The translations under genes and the position numbers were made by a program. The notes below the pieces were generated by a model. It was not told the DNA's origin, searched no databases, and was given only the letters and a program-made list of their open reading frames with translations. Positions 35,445 to 44,992 of a DNA stretch of 64,000 bases are shown piece by piece (position 1 is the first letter of the stretch; every line of letters begins with the position of its first letter). The stretch is from Liquorilactobacillus capillatus DSM 19910. Its GTDB lineage: Bacteria; Bacillota; Bacilli; Lactobacillales; Lactobacillaceae. Location: assembly GCF_001434915.1 (NCBI RefSeq), contig NZ_AZEF01000006.1:49668-113667 (forward strand). Reading direction: 5' to 3'.

Positions 35445-35473
35445 TTGCATAATAATTCTAAATGGGTTATACT
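35445..35473 (+). promoter_or_regulatory. Promoter of the glutamine-type ABC transporter
   Basis: TTGCAT (35445-35450), 17-base spacer, TATACT (35468-35473), 45 bases before the start codon. I see no GlnR box (TGTNA-N7-TNACA) near it. Confidence 0.7.
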
Positions 35474-35517
35474 GCTTCTTGTAGCAACAGATATTATTGT
35501 AGAAGGAGAAAATCTGT

Positions 35518-36978
35518 ATGAAGAAAAAAAGCCTTTTTTTATTTATAATTGTTTTTCTATTAGCTCTTATTACACCTCTTACGCATGTGAATGCTGCAAG
35601 TGATAATTCTTTACAACAGGTCAAAGATAAGGGGACGTTAGTAGTAGGGACAAGTGCTGACTATCCTCCTTACGAGTTTACAGTTAAAAAAAATGGTAAA
35701 ACTAAATATGTTGGGCTTGATATTTCACTCGCTCAGAAATTTGCCAAAGATATCGGAGTGAAGTTGAAAGTTAAAAATATGAACTTTGATTCACTTTTAG
35801 TAGCTTTAGAAACGCACAAAGTAGATATGGTAATTGCTGGGATGAACCCTACACCTGAAAGACAAAAAAGTGTTTCTTTTTCTAATATTTATTATACTGG
35901 TGATCAGTATATGCTGATCAATAAAAAAGATGCAGCTCAATTTAGAAAGATTAAAGATTTTAAAGGAAAGACGATTGGTGCCCAGACAGGTTCACTACAA
36001 TATTCGCTGGTTAAAGACCAGATGAAAGGCAACGATGTCAAAGGATTGGCAAAATTAAATGATCTAGTCATAGCACTTCAGTCACAGAAAGTTAATGCAG
36101 TTGCAATGGAAGAAGCGACGGCTAAAGCTTTTGCATCAAATAATCATACTTTAAAAGTTATCAATCCGGGTTTTGATATTGATGAGAGTCAGACGGGATC
36201 AGCAATTGGTTTCTCTAAGGGGGCTGATAGTCTGGTTAACGCAGCCAACAAGACGATTGCAATGGTTAAAAAAGATGATCTTATTAATAAGGAGTACATT
36301 CCAACTGCGGCCAAAAATATGACTTCTAATAGTAAGACGAATTCGATGGCAAACTATTGGACGTACTTTGTCAAAGGGATTGAATATACCTTAATAATAA
36401 CTGTTGTTTCAGTGTTCTTCGGTTTTATGTTAGGAACTTTATTTGCAATTATGCGTTTGTCGCGCAACAGATTGGCACATGCTTTGGCGGTTGCTTATAT
36501 TGAATTTGTCCGTGGAACACCTTTAATGGTCCAAGTTATGTTCGTTTATTTTGGGATAGGGGCGATTATTCAATCTCTACCAGCGTTGATTGCTGGTATT
36601 ATAGCTGTTTCCTTGAACTCAGCAGCCTATGTCGCAGAAGTTATTCGTTCTGGGATCGAATCGATTCCGGCAGGACAGACCGAGGCATCAAGAAGTTTAG
36701 GGATGTCACAAAGAGAAACGTATCGCTATATTATTATTCCACAGGCTTTAAAAAACATCTGGCCGGCTCTCGGAAATGAATTTGTTACATTAATCAAAGA
36801 GAGTTCAATTGTTTCAATTATTGGTGTCACAGACTTGATGTATCAAATGCAGTTAGTTCAGTCAGCAACTTATAAGGGTGTCATTCCAATTTTTATCGCA
36901 ATGGTGTTGTACTTTATAATGACATTCGGGTTGTCTAAAGTTTTAGGTTATTTTGAAGGGAAGATGAAACATGCCTAA
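35518..36978 (+). CDS. Amino-acid ABC transporter, fused substrate-binding and permease protein (glutamine type)
   Basis: A 486-residue fusion. Residues 1-26 are a signal peptide; residues about 32-262 form a polar amino-acid binding domain ([54 protein letters not shown]); residues about 283-480 are a HisM/GlnP-type permease with the EAA loop [29 protein letters not shown]. Such fusions are normal for glutamine/glutamate uptake in Lactobacillales, so glutamine is likely but not proven. The stop overlaps the ATPase gene start by 8 bases. Own promoter upstream. Confidence 0.93.
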   Translation: MKKKSLFLFIIVFLLALITPLTHVNAASDNSLQQVKDKGTLVVGTSADYPPYEFTVKKNGKTKYVGLDISLAQKFAKDIGVKLKVKNMNFDSLLVALETHKVDMVIAGMNPTPERQKSVSFSNIYYTGDQYMLINKKDAAQFRKIKDFKGKTIGAQTGSLQYSLVKDQMKGNDVKGLAKLNDLVIALQSQKVNAVAMEEATAKAFASNNHTLKVINPGFDIDESQTGSAIGFSKGADSLVNAANKTIAMVKKDDLINKEYIPTAAKNMTSNSKTNSMANYWTYFVKGIEYTLIITVVSVFFGFMLGTLFAIMRLSRNRLAHALAVAYIEFVRGTPLMVQVMFVYFGIGAIIQSLPALIAGIIAVSLNSAAYVAEVIRSGIESIPAGQTEASRSLGMSQRETYRYIIIPQALKNIWPALGNEFVTLIKESSIVSIIGVTDLMYQMQLVQSATYKGVIPIFIAMVLYFIMTFGLSKVLGYFEGKMKHA

Positions 36979-37708
36979 TTTAATCGAAGTTCAAAATCTA
37001 GGAAAATCTTTTGGTGACAATGAGGTTCTGAAGAACATTAGTGAAGAAGTAACAAAAGGGCAGGTAATCTGTGTTATTGGACCCTCTGGCTCAGGAAAGA
37101 GTACTTTTCTGAGATGTTTAAATGTTTTAGAAGACCCTACAACGGGAAAAGTTCTTTTTGAAGGAAGCAATCTTACTGGAATCAGTGAAAATGAGTTAAA
37201 CAATTTACGTGAAAAAATGGGAATGGTATTTCAAAGTTTCAATCTTTTCCCAAATATGAATGTGATTGAGAACATTAAGCTGGCTCCACTGAGAGTAAAA
37301 AAAATGTCTGATGCAGCGGCAACTCAACAAGCTAAGGAGTTGCTTGAAAAAGTTGGTTTAGCAGATAAAGCGGAGCAATATCCGCAAAGTTTATCTGGCG
37401 GACAGCAACAGCGGGTTGCAATTGCTAGAGCTTTAGCAATGAATCCTGAAGTAATGCTTTTTGACGAACCTACTTCAGCGCTTGATCCTGAGATGGTGGG
37501 TGAGGTATTAAAAGTTATGCAAGACCTAGCAGAGTCAGGAATGACTATGGTTGTAGTAACACATGAAATGGGCTTTGCTAAAAAAGTTGCGGATGAAATT
37601 TGGTTTATGGCGGAGGGAACAATTCAAGAAAAAGGTACGCCAGAAAAGTTCTTTACAGCACCTAAAACAGAGCGTGCACAGGACTTTTTATCAAAGATTT
37701 TAAGCTAA
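36971..37708 (+). CDS. glnQ: Amino-acid ABC transporter ATP-binding protein (GlnQ type)
   Basis: A 245-residue PAAT-family ATPase: Walker [13 protein letters not shown] near residues 37-48, Q-loop [14 protein letters not shown], signature [19 protein letters not shown] near 141-159, Walker [20 protein letters not shown], and switch His in [10 protein letters not shown]. It energises the fused binding/permease protein encoded just upstream. A stem-loop follows at 37756. Confidence 0.95.
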   Translation: MPNLIEVQNLGKSFGDNEVLKNISEEVTKGQVICVIGPSGSGKSTFLRCLNVLEDPTTGKVLFEGSNLTGISENELNNLREKMGMVFQSFNLFPNMNVIENIKLAPLRVKKMSDAAATQQAKELLEKVGLADKAEQYPQSLSGGQQQRVAIARALAMNPEVMLFDEPTSALDPEMVGEVLKVMQDLAESGMTMVVVTHEMGFAKKVADEIWFMAEGTIQEKGTPEKFFTAPKTERAQDFLSKILS

Positions 37709-37755
37709 TATTAATGACAAGATGAATGTAGTGACTAGGATAAGAAGTCGTTTCT

Positions 37756-37805
37756 GAAGTGTCCCATAATAATTAGGTTTTTGTCTAACTATTATGGGGC
37801 ACTTC
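37756..37805 (+). terminator. Stem-loop after the glutamine transporter
   Basis: GAAGTGTCCCATAATAATTAG (37756-37776, stem mostly complementary) pairs with 37785-37805 ending GGGGCACTTC. The T tract after it is weak (ATTCTAACTT), so it may protect the mRNA 3' end as well as terminate. The following 200 bases to uvrC hold only a candidate TATAAT at 37967-37972. Confidence 0.65.
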
Positions 37806-38009
37806 ATTCTAACTTAGTCACTTTTTTATTTTGTGCTGGTTAGTCACGGTTAATGACAGGTAATCAGAGACTAATTAAGTAATATTTAATGTTTGTAAGT
37901 GGGGAGTTACTGTAAGACTTCTTTATTTAATGCTTTTTCATCCTATAAAGTAATTGCAGGCTGTAATATAATATGAGAGTGATTTACACAGCGAAAGGAT
38001 GTTCTTAAA

Positions 38010-39788
38010 GTGGCAACACCGCATATTGAAAGAAAACTTAAATTACTACCTGATTTACCCGGTTGCTATGTAATGAAAGATCTTAATAGTCAGATTATTT
38101 ATGTTGGGAAAGCTAAAAATCTGAAGAACCGAGTACGCTCTTATTTTAAGAGTGCTCATGAAGGGAAAACAGCTAAGCTGGTTTCTGAAATCAGGGACTT
38201 TGAAACTATTATAACTTCAACAGACAAAGAAGCTTTTTTATTGGAAATAACGCTCATTCAAAAGCACAAACCATACTACAATATTAAGTTAAAACGCGGA
38301 ACCGGTTATCCATATATCAAAATAACTAATGAAAAAGACCCAATGATCAAAATCGTTAGTCAGGTAAAAAAGGATGGTGGCTATTATTTTGGCCCATATC
38401 CAAATGTATATGCAGCGGAAGAAACAATGCAACTATTGCAGAAAGTTTATCCACTTCGTCGCTGTAATGGTTATCAGAAACGTCCGTGTTTGTATTACCA
38501 TATGGGACAATGTTTAGGTGCATGTTTTAAAGAGGTCTCAGCTGCTGAATATGATGTGCAGATAAAGAAGATCAAGTCTTTTTTGAACGGGAATGTGGGT
38601 CGTATTAAACAAACCCTGACTAAGAAAATGAAGCAAGCCGCCGCTGGTTTGGATTTTGAACGAGCAGCTGAAATTAGGGATCAGATTCATTATGTGGAAA
38701 TTACAGTCGAAAAGCAGCAGATTATTTCAAATGATAATACTCCACGTGATCTCTTTAATTTTTATATGGATAAAGGTTGGATCTCTATTCAGGTTTTCTT
38801 TATCAGACAAGCGCGGTTAATTAAGCGCGAAAAACGTATTTTCCCATGTATTGATACACCTGAAGCAGAGTTGGAGTCCTTTATTTTACAGTTTTATAAT
38901 CGTAAAAACAATGTTATGCCAAGAGAGATACTAGTTCCAGAAACTTTAAGTAAGGAAATTTTGGCTGATATTTTGAAGAGACCAGTTCGGACACCCTATC
39001 GGGGACAAAAAAGAGAATTGTTGAGACTTGCTCAAAAGAACGCTCGCTTGATATTAGAAGAAAAGTTCAGGCTACTAGAATTGGATGATCGTAAAACAAT
39101 AGGCGCAATGGATGAGATTACACAAGCACTTAACTTACCTAGAGGGCATCGAATAGAGGCTTTTGACCATTCACATATTCAGGGGGCAGACATTGTTTCA
39201 GCAATGGTTTGTTTTGTTGATGGGCGACCGCGGAAAAATGAATACCGTAAATATAAGTTGCGGACAGTCGATCATGCAGACGAAGCTGCGAGTACACGTG
39301 AGGTTATTAGACGTCGATATACCCGGCTATTAAAGGAACATGCTCAGCTGCCAGATTTGATTTTAATGGATGGGGCAGCGATTCAAATAGAAGCTGTTAA
39401 AGATGTGCTTGAGAATGAATTGAGTTTGACTATCCCCGTTGCAGGGATGGTCAAAAACGAATACCATAAAACTGCTGATTTAATGAACGATAGATTTATG
39501 AAAGTTCCACTTGACCCCAAGAGTGAAGGTTTTTATTTGCTTCAAAGAATCCAGGATGAAGTCCATCGCTTTGTTATTACTTTTCATCGCAAGACACATT
39601 CTAAGAATTCACTAGCATCAAGATTGGACTTGATCCCAGGCGTTGGGCCAAAATCACGAGTCAAACTGCTACGACATTTTGGATCAATGAAAAAAATTGA
39701 GCAGGCGACTGTTGTGGATCTTCAAGCATTGGGTATTTCTAAAAAAGTTGCCCAAACTATTAAATTAAGCCTAAAAAATAGTCATTAG
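38010..39788 (+). CDS. uvrC: Excinuclease ABC subunit C
   Basis: A 592-residue UvrC: N-terminal GIY-YIG nuclease (LPDLPGCYVMKDLNSQIIYVGKAKNLKNR at about 13-41), UVR helical motif (about 195-230), central RNase H-like nuclease with EAFDHSHIQGADIVSAMV, and C-terminal helix-hairpin-helix (LDLIPGVGPKSRVKLLRHFGS). It makes both cuts around bulky lesions with UvrA and UvrB. GTG is the start, with AAAGGATG 8-9 bases upstream. uvrA and uvrB are not in the window. A terminator follows. Confidence 0.98.
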   Translation: MATPHIERKLKLLPDLPGCYVMKDLNSQIIYVGKAKNLKNRVRSYFKSAHEGKTAKLVSEIRDFETIITSTDKEAFLLEITLIQKHKPYYNIKLKRGTGYPYIKITNEKDPMIKIVSQVKKDGGYYFGPYPNVYAAEETMQLLQKVYPLRRCNGYQKRPCLYYHMGQCLGACFKEVSAAEYDVQIKKIKSFLNGNVGRIKQTLTKKMKQAAAGLDFERAAEIRDQIHYVEITVEKQQIISNDNTPRDLFNFYMDKGWISIQVFFIRQARLIKREKRIFPCIDTPEAELESFILQFYNRKNNVMPREILVPETLSKEILADILKRPVRTPYRGQKRELLRLAQKNARLILEEKFRLLELDDRKTIGAMDEITQALNLPRGHRIEAFDHSHIQGADIVSAMVCFVDGRPRKNEYRKYKLRTVDHADEAASTREVIRRRYTRLLKEHAQLPDLILMDGAAIQIEAVKDVLENELSLTIPVAGMVKNEYHKTADLMNDRFMKVPLDPKSEGFYLLQRIQDEVHRFVITFHRKTHSKNSLASRLDLIPGVGPKSRVKLLRHFGSMKKIEQATVVDLQALGISKKVAQTIKLSLKNSH

Positions 39789-39799
39789 TAAATAAAAAG

Positions 39800-39835
39800 T
39801 CCTCCCAAGTTGAACTGAGATCTTGGAGGATTTCT
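39800..39835. terminator. Terminator between uvrC and the CDF exporter
   Basis: TCCTCCCAAG (39800-39809) pairs with CTTGGAGGA (39822-39830), with one bulge, and A-rich and T-rich flanks. It serves the convergent uvrC and minus-strand CDF gene. Confidence 0.7.
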
Positions 39836-39859
39836 TAGCATAACGTGTGTGCGAAAGTA

Positions 39860-40771
39860 TTAGTGACTATTTAATTCGTTGGGTTGCATAGGTTCATAGT
39901 CTACATCCCATGGTTCGACGTGAACATCGGTATCAAAAACACCGTATTGACGGCGAAGTAAACTTTCAACTTTTTCAGTGATATGATGACTTTCACGGAC
40001 TGACATTTGTGGATCGACCCAGATAATAATATCTACAAAAATGTTGGCCCCGTATGACCGTCCTTGAATGTTGTGAACTAATTCAACCCCAGGGAGTTCA
40101 TTAACTGCTGCGGAATATTCGGCTAAGAGAGTATCGTCAAAGCCATCAGAGAGTGAAAAAGCACTGTCAGCAAAAATGCTATAAGCTGTTTTTAAAATAG
40201 TAAGTCCAATTAGTAAAGCAACGATACTATCCAGCCAAGGCATTTTAAAATTAGCTCCCACAATTGTAACGGATGTTGCAAAACTTGTTAACGCATCATT
40301 ACGCGTATCTTTGGCAATAGCAAGCAGCGAGGCCGAATCGATTTTTTGTGCTAGGTGTGAATTGTGCAAGTAGACACCAAACATAATAAAACCACTAAAT
40401 AGACCAACGAAAAGAGCATAGATATCGGGGACTTCATTTCGCCCAAGTATAAAGTCATTAATTGAGGAATAAAGGACACTCAATCCCACTAGGAGCATGA
40501 TAAATGAAGTTATCAGTGTTGCCAGTGTCTCAGCTCGCCAATGCCCATATTGATGGTTTTCATCGGGAGGACGACGTGCTAAACGCAGTCCAATCATAAT
40601 GGCACATGAAGAAAAAATATCAGTAACATTGCCTGAACCATCGGCTAATAACGTTTCAGAGTGGCTGAGACGTCCGATAATAATTTTTAAGAGTGCTAAT
40701 GTAATATAAGCCGCAAGACTAATAAGAACACCTTTTTGGGCGATTTTCAAGTTGTAATATCGTTGTTGCAT
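39860..40771 (-). CDS. Cation diffusion facilitator family metal exporter, possibly manganese
   Basis: A 303-residue CDF protein with a transmembrane part (six helices, about residues 10-205) and a cytoplasmic C-terminal domain (about 210-290). The second-helix metal site reads ADGSGNVTDIFSS: the usual HxxxD is replaced by NxxxD, the pattern I associate with manganese exporters (MntE/MneP); the fifth-helix site is DTRNDALTS. Manganese is therefore the best guess. AGGGAG lies 7 bases before ATG 40771. The frame is open further upstream to 40864, but no site supports that start. A palindrome lies in the leader. Confidence 0.9.
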   Translation of the reverse strand: MQQRYYNLKIAQKGVLISLAAYITLALLKIIIGRLSHSETLLADGSGNVTDIFSSCAIMIGLRLARRPPDENHQYGHWRAETLATLITSFIMLLVGLSVLYSSINDFILGRNEVPDIYALFVGLFSGFIMFGVYLHNSHLAQKIDSASLLAIAKDTRNDALTSFATSVTIVGANFKMPWLDSIVALLIGLTILKTAYSIFADSAFSLSDGFDDTLLAEYSAAVNELPGVELVHNIQGRSYGANIFVDIIIWVDPQMSVRESHHITEKVESLLRRQYGVFDTDVHVEPWDVDYEPMQPNELNSH

Positions 40772-40791
40772 AGAAAGACTCCCTGATAAGC

Positions 40792-40814
40792 TGGTTGGCT
40801 GACATGGCCAACCA
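40792..40814. promoter_or_regulatory. Palindrome in the leader of the CDF exporter
   Basis: TGGTTGGC (40792-40799) and GCCAACCA (40807-40814) are perfect 8-base complements around a seven-base loop. It lies 20 bases upstream of the CDF ATG on its 5' side. On the plus strand it is followed by TATTTTTT, so it could also act as a terminator for plus-strand transcripts. An operator role is possible. Confidence 0.45.
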
Positions 40815-40969
40815 TATTTTTTAGATATAGCATCTATATTTACACAAGTTGTTAAGGCTTGCAAGTCTGTTAGATAGTTAATTATAGAATAGTTTTAACT
40901 TAAAGAAAATATATAGCTATTTTGTTTGTGAAAAAAGATTTAAAGTACTATTATATTGGTATACAAATT

Positions 40970-40998
40970 TTGACCAAAAAGGTTAAAACTGGTATAGT
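40970..40998 (+). promoter_or_regulatory. Strong promoter in front of obgE, with palindrome
   Basis: TTGACC (40970-40975), 17-base spacer, TATAGT (40993-40998). The -35 is part of the inverted repeat TTGACC AAAAA GGTTAA (40970-40986). The transcript would have a leader of about 120 bases before obgE with a tiny ORF at about 41021-41044 (M-T-V-K-S-N-I, stop). Confidence 0.75.
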
Positions 40999-41123
40999 GA
41001 TGCAAGGCGGGAGAATATTTAATGACCGTTAAGAGTAATATTTGACATGGTTAAATTAAACAAAAATAACGATATATTGTTTTTTTATTAAATGCCCCAT
41101 CTAGAGAAAGGTGAGTTGGTTAA

Positions 41124-42437
41124 GTGTTTGTAGATCAGGTGAAAATAAACGTTAAAGCCGGAGATGGTGGCGACGGCATGGTTGCTTTTAGAAGAGAAAA
41201 ATATGTTCCTAACGGTGGACCGGCCGGCGGTGACGGTGGTAAAGGCGGAAGTGTTATATTAAAGGTCGATGAAGGTATGCACACGTTGATGGACTTTAGA
41301 TATCACCGCCATTTTAAAGCAAAAAGCGGCGGTAAAGGTATGATCAAGGGAATGTATGGCAGGGGAGCGCAAGATTTATATGTTTCCGTTCCTGAGGGAA
41401 CGACTGTGACCGATGCCGAAACAGATAAGATTTTAGGCGATTTATTACATGAAGGTGATGAATTAGTCGTCGCACAAGGCGGACGTGGGGGACGTGGTAA
41501 TATTCACTTTGCAAGTCCCCGTAACCCAGCCCCTGAAATTGCTGAGAATGGCGAGCCAGGTGTTGAACTGCTTTTGAAGCTCGAATTAAAGGTTTTAGCG
41601 GATGTTGGTTTAGTTGGGTTCCCATCAGTTGGAAAATCAACGTTACTTGCAGCAGTTACTAGTGCTAAGCCCAAAATTGCAGAGTATCATTTTACAACGC
41701 TTGTTCCCAATCTAGGAATGGTTCGTTTGGAGGATGGGCGTGATTTTGTGATGGCTGATTTACCTGGATTAATTGAGGGTGCTTCACAAGGTGTGGGGTT
41801 AGGGATTCAGTTTTTACGTCACGTTGAAAGAACAAGAGTTATTTTGCATGTTATTGATATGAGTGGTTTAGATGGTCGAGAGCCATATAGCGATTTTCTT
41901 AAAATAAATCAAGAATTAAGCAATTATGATCCTAGCCTACTTGAAAGACCACAAATTGTCGTTGCAAGTAAGATGGATTTACCAGAAGCAAGTAAAAACT
42001 TAATAGAATTTAAAAAGAAGATCCAAAATGATCGAACCTTAAAGAAAATACCAGAGGTAATCGAAATCTCAGCTGTAACTCATACAGGTTTAAAAGCATT
42101 ATTGTTGCGGACGGCTGATGTTCTTGAGCAGACACCTGTCTTCCCGACACTGGCAGAACGTGAATTGCAGAAGCAAGAAGAAGTTTCAGAGTATGTTTAT
42201 CAAGAGGGCCCAGCTGCTGACTTCAAGATTGAACGTGATCCTGATGCTGTCTGGATTTTGAGTGGTGGAAAGCTTGAAAAACTATTTAAGATGACAAATC
42301 TTGACCACGATGAAAGTGTTATGCGATTTGCACGTCAGCTTCGAGGGATGGGCGTTGATGAAGCCTTAAGACAAAAGGGTGCTAAACAGGGCGATTTAGT
42401 AAGAATTGGCAAATTTACGTTTGAGTTTGTTGAATAG
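41124..42437 (+). CDS. obgE: Obg family GTPase ObgE/CgtA
   Basis: A 437-residue GTPase: N-terminal glycine-rich Obg fold ([18 protein letters not shown] to about residue 158), G domain with G1 GFPSVGKST near 166-174, G3 DLPGLIEGA near 212-220, G4 SKMD near 282-285, and a C-terminal OCT domain (about 350-437). It acts in late 50S assembly and stress sensing. GTG is the start with AAAGGTGAG 8 bases upstream. It has a leader of about 120 bases after a good promoter. Confidence 0.97.
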   Translation: MFVDQVKINVKAGDGGDGMVAFRREKYVPNGGPAGGDGGKGGSVILKVDEGMHTLMDFRYHRHFKAKSGGKGMIKGMYGRGAQDLYVSVPEGTTVTDAETDKILGDLLHEGDELVVAQGGRGGRGNIHFASPRNPAPEIAENGEPGVELLLKLELKVLADVGLVGFPSVGKSTLLAAVTSAKPKIAEYHFTTLVPNLGMVRLEDGRDFVMADLPGLIEGASQGVGLGIQFLRHVERTRVILHVIDMSGLDGREPYSDFLKINQELSNYDPSLLERPQIVVASKMDLPEASKNLIEFKKKIQNDRTLKKIPEVIEISAVTHTGLKALLLRTADVLEQTPVFPTLAERELQKQEEVSEYVYQEGPAADFKIERDPDAVWILSGGKLEKLFKMTNLDHDESVMRFARQLRGMGVDEALRQKGAKQGDLVRIGKFTFEFVE

Positions 42438-42485
42438 GAATAATACTTTCCGAAATGTTTTAAAATTTTGAGGTTGATTAAAAGA

Positions 42486-44387
42486 ATGAATAGAAATTTA
42501 AAAAAGCGCCGTTATATTAACGGTTTTGATGGTATTCGAACTTTAGCCGTAATAGGGGTAATATTATTTCACTTAATGCCCTACAGTATCCAAGGAGGAT
42601 ATTTAGGGGTTCCTATTTTTTTCGTTTTGTCAGGGTATTTGATTACTGATTTATTGAACCAAGAGATGCAGCAAAATGGTCGTATTGATATTATCAGTTT
42701 TTATAAACGTCGGATTAAAAGACTCTATCCGGGATTAGTGACCATGGTTTTAGTTACCGTTTCGTATATCACACTTTTTCAGCGGGAACTATTAACGAAT
42801 ATTCGGCAAGTTATGGTAACGAACTTTATATATGTTTATAACTGGTTTCAAGTAGTACACCGTGAGTCTTATTTTGATCGGTTTGGGCCACAGTCACCTT
42901 TTACTCATCTTTGGTCGCTTTCGATTGAGGGACAATTTTATTTATTCTGGCCTTTATTGTTGATCCTTTTGTGGACTCTTGTTCGGAGGAAACAGCCAGT
43001 TTTTGATATTATCTTCATTGCTGCATTTATTTCGGCACTATTGATGGCACTGCTTTACAAAGAGGGGCAGGATCCATCAAGAGTTTACTATGGTACTGAC
43101 ACACGGATGTTTTCTATTTTACTCGGCGCTTCTTTATCTATTGTCTGGCCAAGTACTTCTTTGAAAAAAGAATTAACGAATATGGCTAAGCATACCTTGA
43201 ATATTGTCGGAATCGTTTCGCTGATTCTTATCATCTGGATGTTTTTCACCATGCCAGGTGAGAGTAGTTTAACTTATCATGGGGGGATGTTTTTCTTCTC
43301 TTTACTTGCGATGATTTTTATCGCTACGGTTGCTCATCCTGGTGCAGATATGAATAGACTGATGACTAATCGCTACTTTTCTTGGTTAGGTAAAAGGAGT
43401 TACGGAATATATCTTTATCAATATCCAGTAATGATTTTTTATGAAGCACATGTGACTAATATTGCAGCACACCCGTGGCTGCACGCGTTAATTGAAATTA
43501 TTATTATCGTCGTTATCAGTCACCTTTCTTATACGTATATTGAGCGTCCACTACAGCATTTTGATTATGCTCATTTCAGGGATTTTGTTTTAGAATTCTT
43601 TAAACAGAAGTCTCGCTACGGCTGGAAACGCCTTTGGGCAACAGGAGCAGTAGCAGTTATCTTTTTGACCTTGATTGGAGCAGTTCAGCAGCCTAGTGCA
43701 ACTGCTTCTAAAAGTGACCAACAGTTGCAAGATGCTTTGCAGGCAAATAAGGAGAAGGTTGCTAAAAATAATAAAAAAGATATCCAAACAGGTGAAAAAA
43801 GTCAAGCTTTGAAGCAAGATAAAAAGACTGTGGCTACAGTTCAAGAAAAGGGAAAACAAACTGATAGTAACACAGCTGCACAGACAGACGGTTTGAGTGA
43901 AGCAATGGCCAAAAAAGCACAGACACTAAGAGTAACAGCTGTTGGTGATTCTGTACTGGCTGATGGCTCAGTTAAATTGCAGAGCATTTTTCCGCAAATG
44001 TATATCGATGCTAAAGTCGGTCGACAGATGCAGGATGCAATTGCAGTTTTACAAAGTCTGGCAAATAGTGGGAAGTTGGCCAATATTATTTTATTGAGCA
44101 TAGGGACCAATGGACCTTTTACAGATGATCAGTTAGATTCAGTTATGAGTGTTGTTGGTAAGCGAAAAGTTTATTGGATTAACACGCATGTTCCAACACG
44201 TCGGTGGCAAGGACAAGTTAATGATTCATTGACTGCGGCTGCAAAGAAATACCCTAATCTAAAAGTTATTGACTGGTATACTTACAGTCAAAACCATCCA
44301 GATTGGTTTTACGATGATAACGTTCATCCCAATGAATATGGGTTGAAGTATTACAGTACTTATATAGCTAAGGATATTTTAAAATAA
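42486..44387 (+). CDS. oatA: OatA-like acyltransferase (acyltransferase 3 plus SGNH domain)
   Basis: A 633-residue membrane O-acyltransferase. The N-terminal two-thirds (about 12-385) is an acyltransferase-3 domain with about ten helices and the block FDGIRTLAVIGVILFHLMP; after a Lys/Gln-rich linker (about 395-465) comes an extracytoplasmic SGNH hydrolase domain with the Ser motif AVGDSVLADG near residue 479 and catalytic Asp-His in DDNVHPNEYG near the end. This layout is that of OatA, which O-acetylates peptidoglycan and gives lysozyme resistance, but other cell-wall polymers cannot be excluded. ATG 42486 follows GAGG; 48 bases after obgE. Confidence 0.88.
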   Translation: MNRNLKKRRYINGFDGIRTLAVIGVILFHLMPYSIQGGYLGVPIFFVLSGYLITDLLNQEMQQNGRIDIISFYKRRIKRLYPGLVTMVLVTVSYITLFQRELLTNIRQVMVTNFIYVYNWFQVVHRESYFDRFGPQSPFTHLWSLSIEGQFYLFWPLLLILLWTLVRRKQPVFDIIFIAAFISALLMALLYKEGQDPSRVYYGTDTRMFSILLGASLSIVWPSTSLKKELTNMAKHTLNIVGIVSLILIIWMFFTMPGESSLTYHGGMFFFSLLAMIFIATVAHPGADMNRLMTNRYFSWLGKRSYGIYLYQYPVMIFYEAHVTNIAAHPWLHALIEIIIIVVISHLSYTYIERPLQHFDYAHFRDFVLEFFKQKSRYGWKRLWATGAVAVIFLTLIGAVQQPSATASKSDQQLQDALQANKEKVAKNNKKDIQTGEKSQALKQDKKTVATVQEKGKQTDSNTAAQTDGLSEAMAKKAQTLRVTAVGDSVLADGSVKLQSIFPQMYIDAKVGRQMQDAIAVLQSLANSGKLANIILLSIGTNGPFTDDQLDSVMSVVGKRKVYWINTHVPTRRWQGQVNDSLTAAAKKYPNLKVIDWYTYSQNHPDWFYDDNVHPNEYGLKYYSTYIAKDILK

Positions 44388-44428
44388 GGGTTGTAGGTTA
44401 AAAAGGTAAATTAAAATACAGTATTTTT

Positions 44429-44468
44429 AAAAGGCTGAGCAATTAAAGGATAATTGCTGGCCTTTTCT
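44429..44468 (+). terminator. Terminator after the OatA-like gene
   Basis: AAAAGGC (44429-44435) with inner AGCAATTA pairs with TAATTGCT and GGCCTTTT, ending with TTTTCTATT. Confidence 0.85.
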
Positions 44469-44496
44469 ATTGTCTAGTAAGTGGCGCCACGGTGAT

Positions 44497-44781
44497 TTAG
44501 GAAAGTAGAATTTGAGTGGAAGTCAACCTATAGCCAAAAATAAGCCTTTCTTGATCATTTAGGGTGATAAAAAGCGGGGCATAATCATTTGAAAGTTCAA
44601 AAAAGGATTTTCGTAATTCATTTAGGGTTAATGGAGTTCCCTGATCGGTGGAAGTAAAGATAATTTTTTGGTGGATATTTCTGATCGAAACAATGGGTCG
44701 TAAGCAGCCGTCTGCTTCGAAAAAGATTCGGAAGGAACCACTTAAATCCATAGATGAAAGTTTAAAATCAGCTAACCGCAT
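44497..44781 (-). CDS. Small unknown protein
   Basis: A 94-residue protein without signal peptide or membrane helix. The sequence has alternating strands (FRIFFEADGCLRPIVSIRN, KIIFTSTDQGTPLTL) and looks like a small alpha/beta domain. I do not recognise it. AAGGAG lies 8 bases before ATG 44781, which supports translation; a TTG at 44787 is too close to the site. It is alone between the OatA-like gene terminator and rnz, which is transcribed in the other direction. Lactobacillus-specific small proteins of this kind are common. Confidence 0.6.
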   Translation of the reverse strand: MRLADFKLSSMDLSGSFRIFFEADGCLRPIVSIRNIHQKIIFTSTDQGTPLTLNELRKSFFELSNDYAPLFITLNDQERLIFGYRLTSTQILLS

Positions 44782-44877
44782 ATTCAATGCTCCTTAAAAA
44801 TAATCTTCTTTTATTTATGCTAATATTATAATATGTGTGAGAGAACCAAACAAGTTGCGCGGATTTTTAACAACAGA

Positions 44878-44906
44878 TTAGCGTATAATTATGAATGTAG
44901 TATAAT
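44878..44906 (+). promoter_or_regulatory. Candidate promoter for rnz
   Basis: TTAGCG (44878-44883), 17-base spacer, TATAAT (44901-44906), 87 bases before rnz. Confidence 0.45.
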
Positions 44907-44992
44907 CTTTCATGTAGGAAGGTTACTTGAATTAATAAAAAAATAGTCGGTACTTTTAAGAATGAGTCATGACTAATAGATTGGACTAGAGG

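Noticed and set aside
40772..40864. Upstream extension of the CDF exporter by 31 codons
   Set aside because: No ribosome binding site for the upstream ATG, while AGGGAG is well placed before ATG 40771 and the family start begins there.
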